Shown here in pieces: positions 47,724-58,536 of a DNA stretch of 64,000 nucleotides. The translations under genes were made by a program, and so were the position numbers. Position 1 is the stretch's first letter; each line of letters starts with the position of its first letter. Source of the DNA: Epiperipatus broadwayi (lineage: Eukaryota > Onychophora > Udeonychophora > Euonychophora > Peripatidae); assembly GCA_028023455.1 (NCBI GenBank), contig JAQFVV010006649.1, forward strand, positions 248,001 through 312,000, given 5' to 3'. The notes beneath the pieces are model-generated. The model saw nothing but the letters and a program-made list of their open reading frames with translations. It was not told the origin of the DNA and made no database searches.

Positions 47724-48030
47724 AAATTAAATAATTATAGACCAATAGCGGTAACATCAGTTTTATATAAAGTTTTCTCATATATGGTGGCTAGAAGAGT
47801 TGTAAAAGGGATGGAAGGGAATAATGTAGAGTGTGGTATGGAAAATTAAATGGCTAACAGGTTTATCTGGGCATAATTGCTGAGATACTCTTGACTTTAA
47901 GGAAAAGCCACAGTACATCACATCACAAATTAAATAATTATAGACCGATAGTGGTAACATCAGTTTTATATAGTTTTCTTATATATGGTGGCTAGAAGAG
48001 TTGTAAAAGGGATAGAAGGGAATAATGTAG
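47625..48030 (+). repeat. 203-bp tandem duplication across the copy 2/copy 3 junction
   Basis: Unit 1 (47625-47827) is the tail of copy 2 followed by the first 104 bp of copy 3 (AAATTAAATAATTATAGACC onward). Unit 2 (from 47828) repeats tail and RT start and then continues into the rest of copy 3. One duplication spanning an existing tail-to-body junction explains this better than two independent insertions. Confidence 0.85.
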
Positions 48031-49122
48031 TGGGGGAAATGCAAGGAGGTTTTAGATTAGATTGGCATATAGGAGATAGTTTATTTGTAGTTACACAACT
48101 TATGGATATGAGTAGGAATTCAGGTGAACAGTTATGTATGAGTTTTATAGATATAGAGAAGGCATATGGTAGAGTAAATAGAAATAGATTATGGATAAGT
48201 TTAGCAAATTTGGGAATGGATGAAGCTTTAGTGAATATTCTTAAGAAATTATATGAAAATAATTATTATATATATCAATTAGGGAATATAGAATCAGTTA
48301 AAGTTAAAAATGAGGTGAGACTAAGGCAAGGATGGCCTACGTCATCTATTTTGTTTGTGTTGTATTTGAATGAAATGTGAAAAGAGCAATAGAAAGATTA
48401 GGAACAAGGATAGAGATATTGTTAATAGGTAGTATTCAGCTCTTTTGCAGATGATATATTTTTGTGTGCAGAAAGAAGAGAAGATATGGAAGTTATGGTG
48501 AGGACATGTACAAGGGTGGGTAAAGAGATGAGGATTAAATTTAGTGAAGAAAAATCAAATATAATGATGGTTAATACTGGGGAAAGAGAAGATGTAGAAT
48601 TTTTATTGGGAGATATTAAGTTAAGTGTGGTGAATAGATATAGTTATTTGGGAATTATTTTAAGTAATCAAAAAAATTATTTGGATGAATGGGAGAAAAA
48701 ATTGCTAAATGAAGCAAAGAAAAAAAAGGGATTGATAAAAAAATTAACAGTTTTCATATATTATATATGATGTAGCTAGAATTATATGGGAGTTGCAGTA
48801 GCAGGGTTAACATATGGTAATGATGCATTATGTGTTAGTAAAGGGGTATTAAATTACTTAGAAAGAATTCATAGGGAAGTAGGAAGACATGTATTGGATG
48901 CAGATGTATGGATAGCAAGGGAGGCAATTCAAGGAGAAATGGGATGGTCAAGTTTTCATATGAGAGATGCAAAAAGTAAAATGAAAATGTTTGATGGATT
49001 GCAGTTTATGGATAATAAAAGAATAGCCAAAATAGTATTTAATTGGGTTATGAGTAAAGGGCAGGGAACAAGATGGGTGAGAAAAGTAATGCGGTATGCA
49101 AAAGATTTGGATAAAGAATTTA

Positions 49123-50258
49123 CACCTGGGTCTTTTTTTACGCGGTCTTATCTAACGTGATTTTGAAGTTACGCGATTCATGTTTCTTTGGAAGTCGAAC
49201 TCCGATAATGCGCTTTTACTTTAAATAATAAATTTCGCGCACTTACGTCATATTGAAAGTAATAGCATATTATTGGAATTTGACTTTCATCTTAGTAATT
49301 TCAATATTTTCAGTGCTTTATAATAGTAAGATTGTATGCAATAATGAAATTAAAATCATGATTTCCACATTTTATGTATACACACATTAAATTTTACAAG
49401 ATTATAATGTAAATTTGTTCAAACATTGTGCGTGTTAATTTTGCATTTTAAATCACATTCTGTGTTTGCTTTTTAAAAAAGAACGTAATCAATTATTAAT
49501 CATTTAGTGTCCACAAGTTTATTTTTAAAAGGTGAGTAATAGCAGTGGGCACACTTAAATTTGACAATTAAAAATTAAAATCTGATTTTTAATTGTAATT
49601 AACAATTTAAAAATTACTTACGGCGACTTGAAATTAATGTGATGTAAAACATAATTTGATTTTTAAACGGAATTGAAAATTAAAAAATTAAAGACAAAAA
49701 TAAGAATTTAATTTTTAGTTGTTAGCTTCATAAACAAGTAATAAAATCATCGTTTCAAAGATTAATTACTAATTACGTTGTCATCAGAAAACCATTAACA
49801 CAACATGAGTGTGAATTTGTCCCTAGTTGTATTTCATCTGATCACATCACATCACATGAAGAATCTGATATTTTTCCAGTTTGCAAATGAACCTGTTTAT
49901 TGGCAAATAGCGATAATAATTAAAACGTGTATAAAAAAATGTAATTTACTGTACTGTAAATTATGCATAAAAATATATTATTTTGAATAAAATTAAATAT
50001 TATAGTTAAAAAAAGTTTGTCTTGTATCAATTTTTTTCAAATTTGAAAATTTTTATTAGTCATATTTTATTTTCTTATTTTTTTTTTTTGCGCGAATTTT
50101 AAAGTAATTTTACGTTGGTGCTTTGCTTTTACGCGACTTTTGAAAAATCACAGTCCGTATCCCCTGTTTTTCAAGGTAAGTTACGTCTATTTTTGCGCGA
50201 TTTCGTTTGCGCGCGTTTTCTGAGGAACCTATCTATCACATAAAACGAGACCCAGGTG
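49123..50258. mobile_element. pogo/Tc1-mariner-like MITE inside LINE copy 3
   Basis: Perfect CACCTGGGTCT...AGACCCAGGTG termini (49123-49133 and 50248-50258) are flanked by TA on both sides (49121-49122 and 50259-50260). Removing it restores the LINE reading exactly, so TA is the target duplication. The ends carry TACGCGG, GTTACGCGATT, TTTGCGCGAATTTTAA and AGGAACCTA blocks, typical of non-autonomous pogo/Tigger-type elements. It is about 1.1 kb with no transposase remnant. The CG-bearing ends contrast with the local composition. Confidence 0.9.
49841..49855 (+). repeat. (ATCAC)3 inside the MITE
   Basis: ATCACATCACATCAC lies in the MITE interior and is the same pentamer that forms the LINE tails in this window. 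Confidence 0.9.
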
Positions 50259-50979
50259 TATATCAGTATATTTATACAAAAGATGGGATGATTGTTGAGT
50301 GTTATAGTGGTAAGGAATGGGATAAAAGAATAGATTTATTAATAAAGAATAGGGAGTTAGAGAGATGGAGAACTAGTATGAAGAGTAAAAAGAGTTTAAA
50401 TATATATAGAAATAAACAATATTAGATGCGAGTTAATATATGATAATAGTAAGGAAAGTAGTTTATTGTTAAAGGCTCGAACGGGATCTTTAGCAACAAG
50501 AGAATATACATGTAAATGGAAAAATATTGGTGATTTAGTCTAAATTATGTAAGGAATGAATAGATAATATTAGGCATCTGATAATTGAATGTAAATGCTT
50601 GAAAACAGAAAGGGCACATATAATGAAGTTATGGAAGAACAAATATGAAAAAATTGATTATACAGAAAGTGGATTATTGGTTTTTACGGTGGGTTTGGGA
50701 AAAAATAAGGGGGATTTAGATCTAAAGGCCATAGAGTTAACAAAGATTATGTGGTGGAAATGAGATGGAGCAGAATATGGGAAAACTTAGACTGGGGAAT
50801 GGAAAATAAAGTGGCTAACAAGTTTCTCTGGGCAAAATTGCTCCGAGATTTTTGACTTCATTTAAGGAGAAGCTACAGTACAGCTCATCACAAGTCGCTG
50901 AAATTAAACAAAGCAATTGAAAATGAAGAGCTTGAGGTATTAGCAGTAGTGGAAACACATCTAAGAAGAAGAACCTGTT

Positions 50980-51620
50980 TTGGAAAATTTGGTATGGCAG
51001 GGTATAAATAGGAAAGAAAAAGAAAAAAGGGGTGGTGATATAGGTGTTATAGCGAAAAAATATTTTAATATTGTTAAATGTCAAGAACATTTGTGGTTTG
51101 AAATAAGGTTGGATAGACAAGAATGGATAATGGCTATAGTGTATATAGCCACTGGAGATAATCAAATTGTAATGGAGTGGAACAGTACTATATATGTATG
51201 CCTAGTTAAGGATATACAGAGTTTTAAAGAAAAGGGGAAGAGAATAATGGTTATAGGGGATATGAATAGACATATTGAAGAAATTGATGATGTAGTAATA
51301 AGAATGGTCAGGTGTTGAAGGAATTTTGTCAAAGAGTGAAATTGAGCATTGGGAATTTATCAAATATTTATGAGAGACAATACACATGGTCTAGGAATAA
51401 TATATTTCACACAATAGATTATGTATTGGTAGAGAAAGAGGTAATGAATAAAATTCAGAAAATTAAGGTGTTTGATAATGAAGTGAGAGTATGTAATAGT
51501 GATTATAACTTCGTTGTAATAGAAATGGTTAGTAATGTGATGGAGAATAGGAATAAAAGTAGAAACAATAGTGAAAGATGTGGATGGAGAGTGAATGATA
51601 AGAATGTTGGAAGAGTATAA
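50980..51620 (+). pseudogene. APE endonuclease region of LINE copy 4
   Basis: Two overlapping frames (50980-51318 and 51312-51620) encode the exonuclease-endonuclease-phosphatase fold of an APE-type LINE nuclease. The first has GGDIGVIAKKYFNIVKC, LWFEIRLDRQEWIMAIVYIA and MVIGDMNRHIEEIDD (the GD-N catalytic block). The second has NNIFHTIDYVLVEKEVMNKI (IDYVL block) and VCNSDYNFVVIEM, where the catalytic SDH is changed to SDY. Copy 1 retains SDHN at this site. The nuclease nicks target DNA to prime reverse transcription. Here the frameshift at about 51315 and the His change make it dead. Confidence 0.85.
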
Positions 51621-52079
51621 AATGCAAGTTGAAGAAGCCATGGAACAGTTGGTTGGGAATGAGTATAAAGACTGGTATGGTGAAATAGAAAAGAGTGGCA
51701 ATTAGGGATTTAGTTGAGAATATGCAGAAGAATAAAAGTAATAAAAAATGAGTTAATAAAAGTATAAAAGAGAGGAAAGAAGCATGCAGAGAATATAAGT
51801 GTGCTATTAAGAACAAAGAAAGTGAAAAAGATATTAATGCTAAATGGGAAAAGTACTTAGAAAAAAAGAAGTTGGATAAAATGGATAATTATAAAAAGAG
51901 GATGAAGTTGAATAGTAAATTGTTGGAGGATATTAATAAAAGTGGAAAAGATGGGAGTAAAAAAATTTGGAATTACATTAAAAGGAGAAATGTAGTGGGG
52001 AGAGATATAATATTAATTGATGATGAGGGAATAGTGTAGCTCTAGAGAAGAATTAAAGAGAATCTTAAATAAATATGTA

Positions 52080-52328
52080 ATGGATATAGAAAAGATGTTA
52101 GATGTGAAGGACTTAGTGATAGAAAACATGAAAGCATTTAGTAATGGGAATATTAGGTTTACAAAAAAAGAACTGAATGAGGCAGGGAAGAGATTGAAAA
52201 TTGGAAAGGCAAGAAGTTTAGATGGATGGGTAGCAGAGATGGTAATGAATTTGGGGCTTAGAGCAAAAGTAAAGCTATTATCATGTTTTAATAAGATGGC
52301 ACAGAAGAGAGTTTTTCCAGGTAGTTGA
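52080..52328 (+). pseudogene. Linker/RT start of LINE copy 4
   Basis: The frame encodes NGNIRFTKKELNEAGKRLKI and GKARSLDGWVAEMVMNLGLR, the GKA-G-DG(I/W)-E(L/M) block that begins non-LTR reverse transcriptase (domain 0/1), then SCFNKMAQKRVFPGSW. It breaks at a stop near 52326, before the R-ISL-S-+YK+ block at about 52390-52440. Confidence 0.8.
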
Positions 52329-52572
52329 AGTAATACAAGAGTAAGATTATTATTTGAAGAAAAGAGTAAGGATCATAGAAAGTTAAGTAATTAGAGGCTG
52401 ATAGTGGTAACATTAGTTTTATATAAAGTTTTCTCATATATGGTAGCCGGAAGAGAATAACGTAGTGGGGGAAATGCAAGGAGGTTTTAGGTCAGATAGG
52501 CGTATAGGAGATAGGCTATTTATAGTTACACAACTTAAGGATGTGAGTAGAAATTTAGTTAGATAGTTATAT

Positions 52573-53009
52573 ATGAGTTTTATAGGTATAGAGAAGGCAT
52601 ATGATAGAGTAAATAGAAATAGATTATGGGTAAGTTTAGTGAATTTGGGAATGGATGAAGCTTTAGAAAATATTATTAAGAAATTATATGAAAATAATTA
52701 CTATACTTATCAATTAGAGGATATAGAATCAGTTAAAGTTAAAAATGGGATGGGACTAAGGCAAGGATGCCCTATGTCACCTATTTGGTTTTGTTGTATT
52801 TGAGTGAAATGGAGAAAGCAATAGAAACACTAGGAAGAGGGATAGAGATACCGTTAATAGGTGGCAAGGGAGTATATACTTTGTTGGGTCTTTTTTTTGT
52901 GGATGATATCTTTTTGTGTGCAGAAAGAAGAGAAGATATGGAAGCTATGCTGAGGACATGTGCAAGAGTGGGTAAAGAGATGGGGATTAGATTTAGTGAA
53001 GAAAAATGA
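52573..53009 (+). pseudogene. RT core of LINE copy 4
   Basis: Two overlapping frames (52573-52803 and 52767-53009) carry FIGIEKAYDRVNRNRLW, GMGLRQGCPMSPIWF, then LSEMEKAIETLGRGIEIPLI and FFVDDIFLCAERREDM. The first catalytic Asp block has D to G (FIGIEKAYD instead of FIDIEKAYD), and the active site reads FVDD rather than FADD. Both are losses or drift relative to the other copies. Confidence 0.85.
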
Positions 53010-53984
53010 AATATAATGATGGTTATTACTGGGAAAAGAGAAGATGTACAGTTTTTATTGGGGGATATAAAGGTAAGGGTGGTGTGGATAGATATAGTTA
53101 TTTGGGAATTATCTTAAGTAATCAGGAAAATTACTTGGATGAATGGGAGAAAAAATTGATAAATGAAGCAAAGAAAAGAAAGGGGTTGGTAAAGAAATTA
53201 AAAGTGTTTTCATATAATAAATATGATGTAACTAGAATTGTATGGAAGAGAGTTGCAGTAGCAGGATTAACATATGGTAATGATGCAATATGGATTAGTA
53301 AAGGGGTAGTAGATTACTTAGAGAAAGTACAAAGGGAAGTAGGAAGACATGCCTTAGGTGCAGAGATATGGACAGCAAAGGAGGCATTTCAAGGAGAAAT
53401 GGGATGGTCAAGTTTTTATATGAGAGATGCAAAAAGTAAAATGTTTGGTAGGTTGCAGTTTATGGATAATAAAAGAATAGCCAAAATAGTATTTAATTGG
53501 GTTATGATTAATAGGCAGTCAACAAGTTGGGTGAGAAAGATAATGCTGTATGCAAAAGATTTGGATAAAGAATTTATATCAATATACTTGTATAAAAGGT
53601 GGGATGTTTGGGTTAGGAGAATTGTTGAGTGTTATAGTGGTAGAGAGTGGGATAAAAGAATAGATGCATTAATAAAGAATAGGGAGTTGGAGAGATGGAG
53701 AACTAGTATGGAGAATAAAGAGTTTAAATATATTTAGAAGTAAACGGAACATTAGGTGCGAGTTAATTTATGATAATAGTAAGGAAAGTAGTTTATTGTT
53801 TAAGGCTCGAACGGGATCTTTAGCAGCAAGAGAATATACATGTAAATGCAAAAGTATGGATGATTTAGTCTGCAAATTGTGTAAGGAAGGCCTAGAAAAT
53901 ATTAGGCATCTGTTGATTGAATGTAAATGCTTGAAAGCAGATAGGGTACAAATAGTGAAGTTATGGAAGAATAAATATGAATAA
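53006..53984 (+). pseudogene. Thumb and C-terminal region of LINE copy 4
   Basis: The frame 53006-53737 (243 codons, the longest in the window) contains YSYLGIILSNQENYLDEWEK, KYDVTRIVWKRVAVAGLTYG, then WTAKEAFQGEMGWSSFYMRD and KRWDVWVRRIVECYSGREWD. The frame 53796-53984 continues with FKARTGSLAAREYTCKCKSM and the knuckle CKLCKEGLENIRHLLIEC. This C-x2-C-x8-H-x4-C element, set after a basic helical region, is typical of the C-terminal domain of APE-type LINEs and probably binds the template RNA or target DNA. A frameshift near 53735 separates the two. Confidence 0.85.
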
Positions 53985-54226
53985 AGTGATTATACAGAAA
54001 GTGTGTTATTGGTTTTTATGCTGGGGTTGGGAAAAGATAAGAGGAATTTATATATAAAGGCCATAGAGTTGACAAAGATTATGTTGTGTAAATGGGATGG
54101 AGCAGATTATGGGAAAGCTTAGGGTGGGGAATGGAAGGGGAAGGTAAAGTGGCTAACAGGTTTCTTTGAGCATAGTTGCTGAGAGATTCCTGACTCCGCT
54201 TAAGTAGAAGTCACAGTACATCACAT

Positions 54227-54260
54227 TTTAAGGAGAAGTCATAGTGCATCTCATCACATT
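54227..54260 (+). repeat. Tail-only LINE fragment after copy 4
   Basis: TTTAAGGAGAAGTCATAGTG and CATCTCATCACAT repeat the last 33 bp or so of the LINE directly after the full tail of copy 4 (TTAAGTAGAAGTCACAGTAC and ATCACAT). This is an extremely 5'-truncated insertion into a tail, or a tail duplication. Confidence 0.75.
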
Positions 54261-54627
54261 TTTTTCGTGAAAAGATTGTGTAATCTAAATAATATGATGA
54301 CTTTTGGTTTTACACTAATTCAAACTCAATAATGAATGTTTATATGTCATAAATTTGAGCATACCTAAAATAGAATTACTGAACTAGCATGAGAACTGTT
54401 GTAAGTCTATGCTAGCAAATAGATTTGGATTCAAAACATTATTTTAAATTTTTGGCTGATACTTAATAGCAAAAAAAAAAAGTGACTTTAATAAAAGGTA
54501 AATTAGATCCAAAAGTTCCAGATGCACTAGTTTTAGATCCTCACTGACAAAGGCTATAAGTTAGAAATTGTTCTGGGGTTATGGATAGATAGCACTGCAT
54601 AAGGATTTAATTAGCATTACTATATAG

Positions 54628-54678
54628 TATTTATTGATTACTCAAGCTTACAAAAGGTAGCAGCACTGTAATAGAATA
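54628..54678 (+). repeat. Dispersed repeat flanking the LINE array, right copy
   Basis: TATTTATTGATTACTCAAGC through GGTAGCAGCACTGTAATAGA matches 46737-46787. It lies about 370 bp beyond the array end, so it is not a target-site duplication. Confidence 0.7.
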
Positions 54679-54825
54679 TTCAGAACTTCAAAACTTGAAA
54701 TTTTTTAAGGAATATATGGACACCTGACATTGTACCACATAATCTTAAAAATATTTCTATTGTGACAAAAGTACTAATAAAAATTTTATTGGATCAGTTG
54801 TAATGAAATAGTGAATAGGGATAAG

Positions 54826-55860
54826 TGTTGTAACATCTGCTTATCCATTCAATGTTTTATATAAAAAAAAATTTAAGCCCTTCATTGATTTTATCATAGG
54901 GTTATTAATTATTAAAACTGCCAATTGATGTCTTTTCTGATTTTATTTTACAAAGTGATATTCTGAATCTGATCTTTCCATTATTTTATAGATAATACAC
55001 AATCTGTTTTGAAGAATCAATTATAAAGGTCACTTAGATCATTATAAAAAAAAGTTCTAATAGACAAAATAACAATTTGTGATTTGTTATTTTTGTTTTA
55101 TCTCTTAGGAATAAATTTGCAGTTTGTTGTCTTTTTTTTTAAAAGTTTTTCATAATTTGGGAAAAAGAAGTTGCATATATGTTTTGCTTTTACTAAACAG
55201 TGACATAGTGTTTGTTTATTTTAAAAACAATAGATTTTATTCAAAATAACAATTACATTTTCATATGTGTGAGTATATATATGCTTATATTGATTTTAAA
55301 ATTACAAATATTGTAAGGTTAATGTTTGATACTTAAAATATATTATTTGTGATAATTACTTGGAAGATAAGACATTTAAAAGTCATTATTATCATTTTTT
55401 TCATTATCATAAAGTCTTAAGAAGAATATGTAAAAATGCTGACTTGTTTAGCTAACTCAGTGCTAACTCAACAATACTAAAGAAATGAATTTGAGTGTAT
55501 CCATAACAATTATGCATGCATCCACTTGAAAATCCCCTTTTTTATATATATATATTTGCTTACTTTAATAGAAGCTATATATTTTTTGATAAACATTTTT
55601 CTTAAAGTCGCAATACATATATTTTTAAAAATGTTTGATGTAAAACTATATAAATATGGATAACTAAAAAGGAAGTTCAACATCTGCTTTTAGGACAACA
55701 AAAATGTAAATTTAGACTTTTGAAATAACAACAAGAGAAAATATATTGCCATAGTGTTTTGAAAATTGTTTTTGCTAAAGGAAGTTACAATATTTGCTTA
55801 AAATATTCAGATACATCTGAGCAATCATGGAAATATGTATATAATCTATAAAGGATAACT
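54826..55860 (+). repeat. Long direct repeat, left copy (about 1.03 kb)
   Basis: Begins near TGTAACATCTGCTTATCC and ends near GTATATAATCTATAAAGGAT. The sequence recurs at 61566-63525 in the same orientation, sharing long blocks such as AAAACTGCCA, GATATTCTGAATCTGATCTT, AAAAGTTCTAATAGACAAAA, AAAATGCTGACTTGTTTAGC and AGGAAGTTCAA. It is non-coding. The pair may be LTRs of an old element or a segmental duplication. Confidence 0.85.
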
Positions 55861-57621
55861 TAATAATTTAACAAGGATCTAAAAGATATCAATTTACTAA
55901 ACTGAAAGAATTATTTTATTAAGAAAAAGCTAATGGTTTGATCTTCTATATTTGTGTTATTATATCTTTAACTCTATTTAGTAGAAGCATTTTAAATTAT
56001 AAAATGTTGATAAAATTTTTACTTTAAATATTTATTTGTACCATACAGTGCCTACAAATTATTTTATACTTTAATGGATAAAATAAGTACCTTCAAATTA
56101 AAATTATAATGATAGAAATAGTGGATAATATGTTAATAAAATTTGAACTATAAGAATACACAGGATAGTATGCAGCGTAATAACAGTCACCTAAAGGGAT
56201 TAAAGTGCTTTGATTCTCTGCTGAAAATTAATATTTGACAGTTCAAAATGAAATAAATGTCAAGCATTATTTTGTGTTGTGTGACTGCTACTTTATATCC
56301 ATTGGATATTTTAATGGATAATATTTAAATTTCATGAAAGGAATCTAAAGTACAATAAGATCTTGGATAACAAATATTTTATTATTGTACAGGTCATTTA
56401 ATTTTATTTGAAATTTATTATTATATTTGTACTTCAAAAATTAATTCAATGTATGTTTGAGAACAAATATTTATATATATCCTTAATCCGAGGAAAATTA
56501 CAATAATTATTTAGAACTTATCAATAGACTTCATTTGATAACTTGTTTAAATTTTTCTTGACATCTTTATGGTGAATAAATTATAAGTTAAGATTTATTA
56601 TATAATTTTATACTCATTTAACAAAGTCTTATTCAAATGTATATTTTCCTCTGATGTTGGGAATAAGTATTTTGTCTGGCACCACTTATTGGTATAAACA
56701 TGCAACACAATTACAATATATTAAATTTTATTTCCATATTTCTTAATTTTATTAGTTTATTATTATTTATTGTAAATAAATTATTATTTTATGAAATTGG
56801 AATTTGGATTTGATTTATTTTAATAAATTAAGTCCAGTAATCAGAATTTATATTTAAAAGAAAGATGGCTAAATAAGCTTATACTTATATTCATTACACA
56901 TTCATTTTATTTGACTGATATTATTTTAAGTCTTTAACTTATAATTCTAGGACATCCACAAAAGCTAGCATTCTTTATTATTTTATTTCATTTAAATTGT
57001 ATTGGTATGAATTAGGAATTTGAAGCTATGACATATAAATAATGTTTTTCATTTAATTTGCTTCAATAAATAATTTGCTTCAATATATATTTTTGTACAT
57101 TAGATATTTTAAATTTTGGTTTGATTTTAAAGTTTCTATTTCTATCTCTTGGGCATTATGCACTGTTAATTTTGTTGCCTCATTTCATAAGGCTTATCAA
57201 AGAGTTTTCTTATATTTTATTTAATTTTCTTTATGCAATAGGTTGGTACCTTAATTTGGTTACAAAACATTGTTATTTCCATTCCTCCCATTTAGGCTAG
57301 TATAGTTTTTGGTGCCCAGTCATGTGGCATGATAATAAATCATGGGTACCTGAAACTGGTGTTAATTCCACATAAATATTTTTGTTTATAATAAAAAAAA
57401 AATTGAGTGGTAAATCTCATCATTGATTGTTTTAAATAATATATAATTAATAATCTTATCAAAGTAAAAGTAAACTATATATATATTTAGAATGCTTGAA
57501 AATGTATTTTTTTAAAAGTCCTCAATTGATAAAGTTTGTTTGGAGGGTAGGCATCAGTAATAAATATCTAATCATATAAATAGTTTTGTATATAATTTTG
57601 TTGTTGTTATTAAGTATAACT
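55861..57621. other. Interval inside the direct repeats, nothing recognised
   Basis: AT-rich, without open frames, between the left repeat and the decayed coding segment. No primer-binding site was recognised after the left repeat. Confidence 0.4.
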
Positions 57622-58528
57622 ATGGAAGCCACTAATGCAGTGATAGGACCTGAATTCAGTAATTCAGACAAGTTAAAAACTAATTCTCACAAAAGTTGAA
57701 GAAAAAAACAAAAAACTTGATGGACTAAAGAAAAAAATAGATGAATATAATAAAACATGGTGAATTGATTCCTAAAATAAAAGCTTAGAATGAAGATATG
57801 CATAAGGCTTTAAATGCTGTTGAAGAAACTAGGCATAAGGCTAAACTTAAAAGTCTAAAACTAACTAGTACGTTAGAAGTTGAGGTTAAAGAATCTCAAA
57901 GTAATAGTAGTATAAAAGATGAATTTATAAAAACCCAAATTGAATAAGATGCTAAATGTATTATTACGAATCATAAAGTAGAACCAGTGGCAGACGAATT
58001 TGAAGAATTTGTGGGAATTTATCAGTGTAGTGATGTTTACATTAAAAATAAGTTTGAAATCCCCAATTACTTGATAGCTACTGGAAGAGATTATTTCCAT
58101 ATAAAGTTTATCCCAGAGAAAAAAATTATTATAGTTTTAGCAGAGATGGTGAAAATTGTAGTGGATTGGATCTATATAATTTTCGTAAAAGTAGTCTGAA
58201 ATATTACAAAATTCTTGATGATGAAAGGGTTTATTAGGATAGAAAGATTGATCGCTATAAAGTTTTATAAAACTAAGAAAATGTGATGAGAATTTAATCA
58301 GTTGTTTTTATGATAGTATTGAAGGAATAGAAAAATTAAAAATCCAAGTGATTAATTATAAATGTGTAACACAAATTTATAAGGCCATATCTTAAAGAGT
58401 AAAGGAAAGGTTGAAAGTAAATGTTAAACAAATAACAACTGTAATGGCAAAGAAAATGGGGAATAAAGCCTCTAGAAAATGAATTAAATATCTATTCTAG
58501 TGGAAAATTCAGAGTAAAAGTGACCGTG
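57622..58528 (+). pseudogene. Unrecognised decayed coding region, part 1
   Basis: A possible start at ATG 57622 (MEATNAVIGPEFSNSDKLKT) leads, through several frameshifts, into a charged, probably coiled-coil stretch (KVEEKNKKLDGLKKKIDEYN, then NEDMHKALNAVEETRHKAKL and KSLKLTSTLEVEVKESQSNS). A more globular segment follows (57987 onward) with ADEFEEFVGIYQCSDVYIKN and KFEIPNYLIATGRDYFHIKF, then NYYSFSRDGENCSGLDLYNF in the next frame. Balanced composition and consistent frame pieces show it was once protein coding. I do not recognise the family. It is flanked by the 1-kb direct repeats and interrupted by the hAT element at 58537. Confidence 0.55.
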
Positions 58529-58536
58529 TTATAGAT

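Larger units (their letters stand above)
47928..50890 (+). mobile_element. LINE copy 3 (RT to tail), split by a MITE
   Basis: Starts at AAATTAAATAATTATAGACC, directly after the pentamer tail of copy 2, and runs through RT and C-terminus to the tail at about 50890. Open pieces include 47985-48380 (QGGFRLDWHIGDSLFVVTQL, FIDIEKAYGRVNRNRLW, with D to G at the second Asp of the block), 48462-48770 (ERREDMEVM...SNIMMVNTGE) and 48786-49160. The FADD codons are at about 48441-48452. A MITE occupies 49123-50258. After it the ORF resumes in the same place (50261 onward, GKEWDKRIDLLIKNRELERW). The knuckle region around 50540-50600 is frameshifted. The tail reads CTCATCACA and abuts copy 4. Confidence 0.85.
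50890..54226 (+). mobile_element. LINE copy 4, most complete copy (endonuclease to tail)
   Basis: Begins directly after the tail of copy 3 with endonuclease coding (LNKAIENEELEVLAVVETHL, the E-T-H catalytic block). It continues through the whole ORF: endonuclease, linker, RT, thumb, C-terminal knuckle and 3' UTR with GTGGCTAACAGG, ending in CACAGTACATCACAT. The start lies inside the endonuclease, so the 5' UTR and any ORF1 are absent. Reading frames change repeatedly (pieces listed separately), and FADD is changed to FVDD. With copies 2 and 3 it forms a head-to-tail array. Confidence 0.9.
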
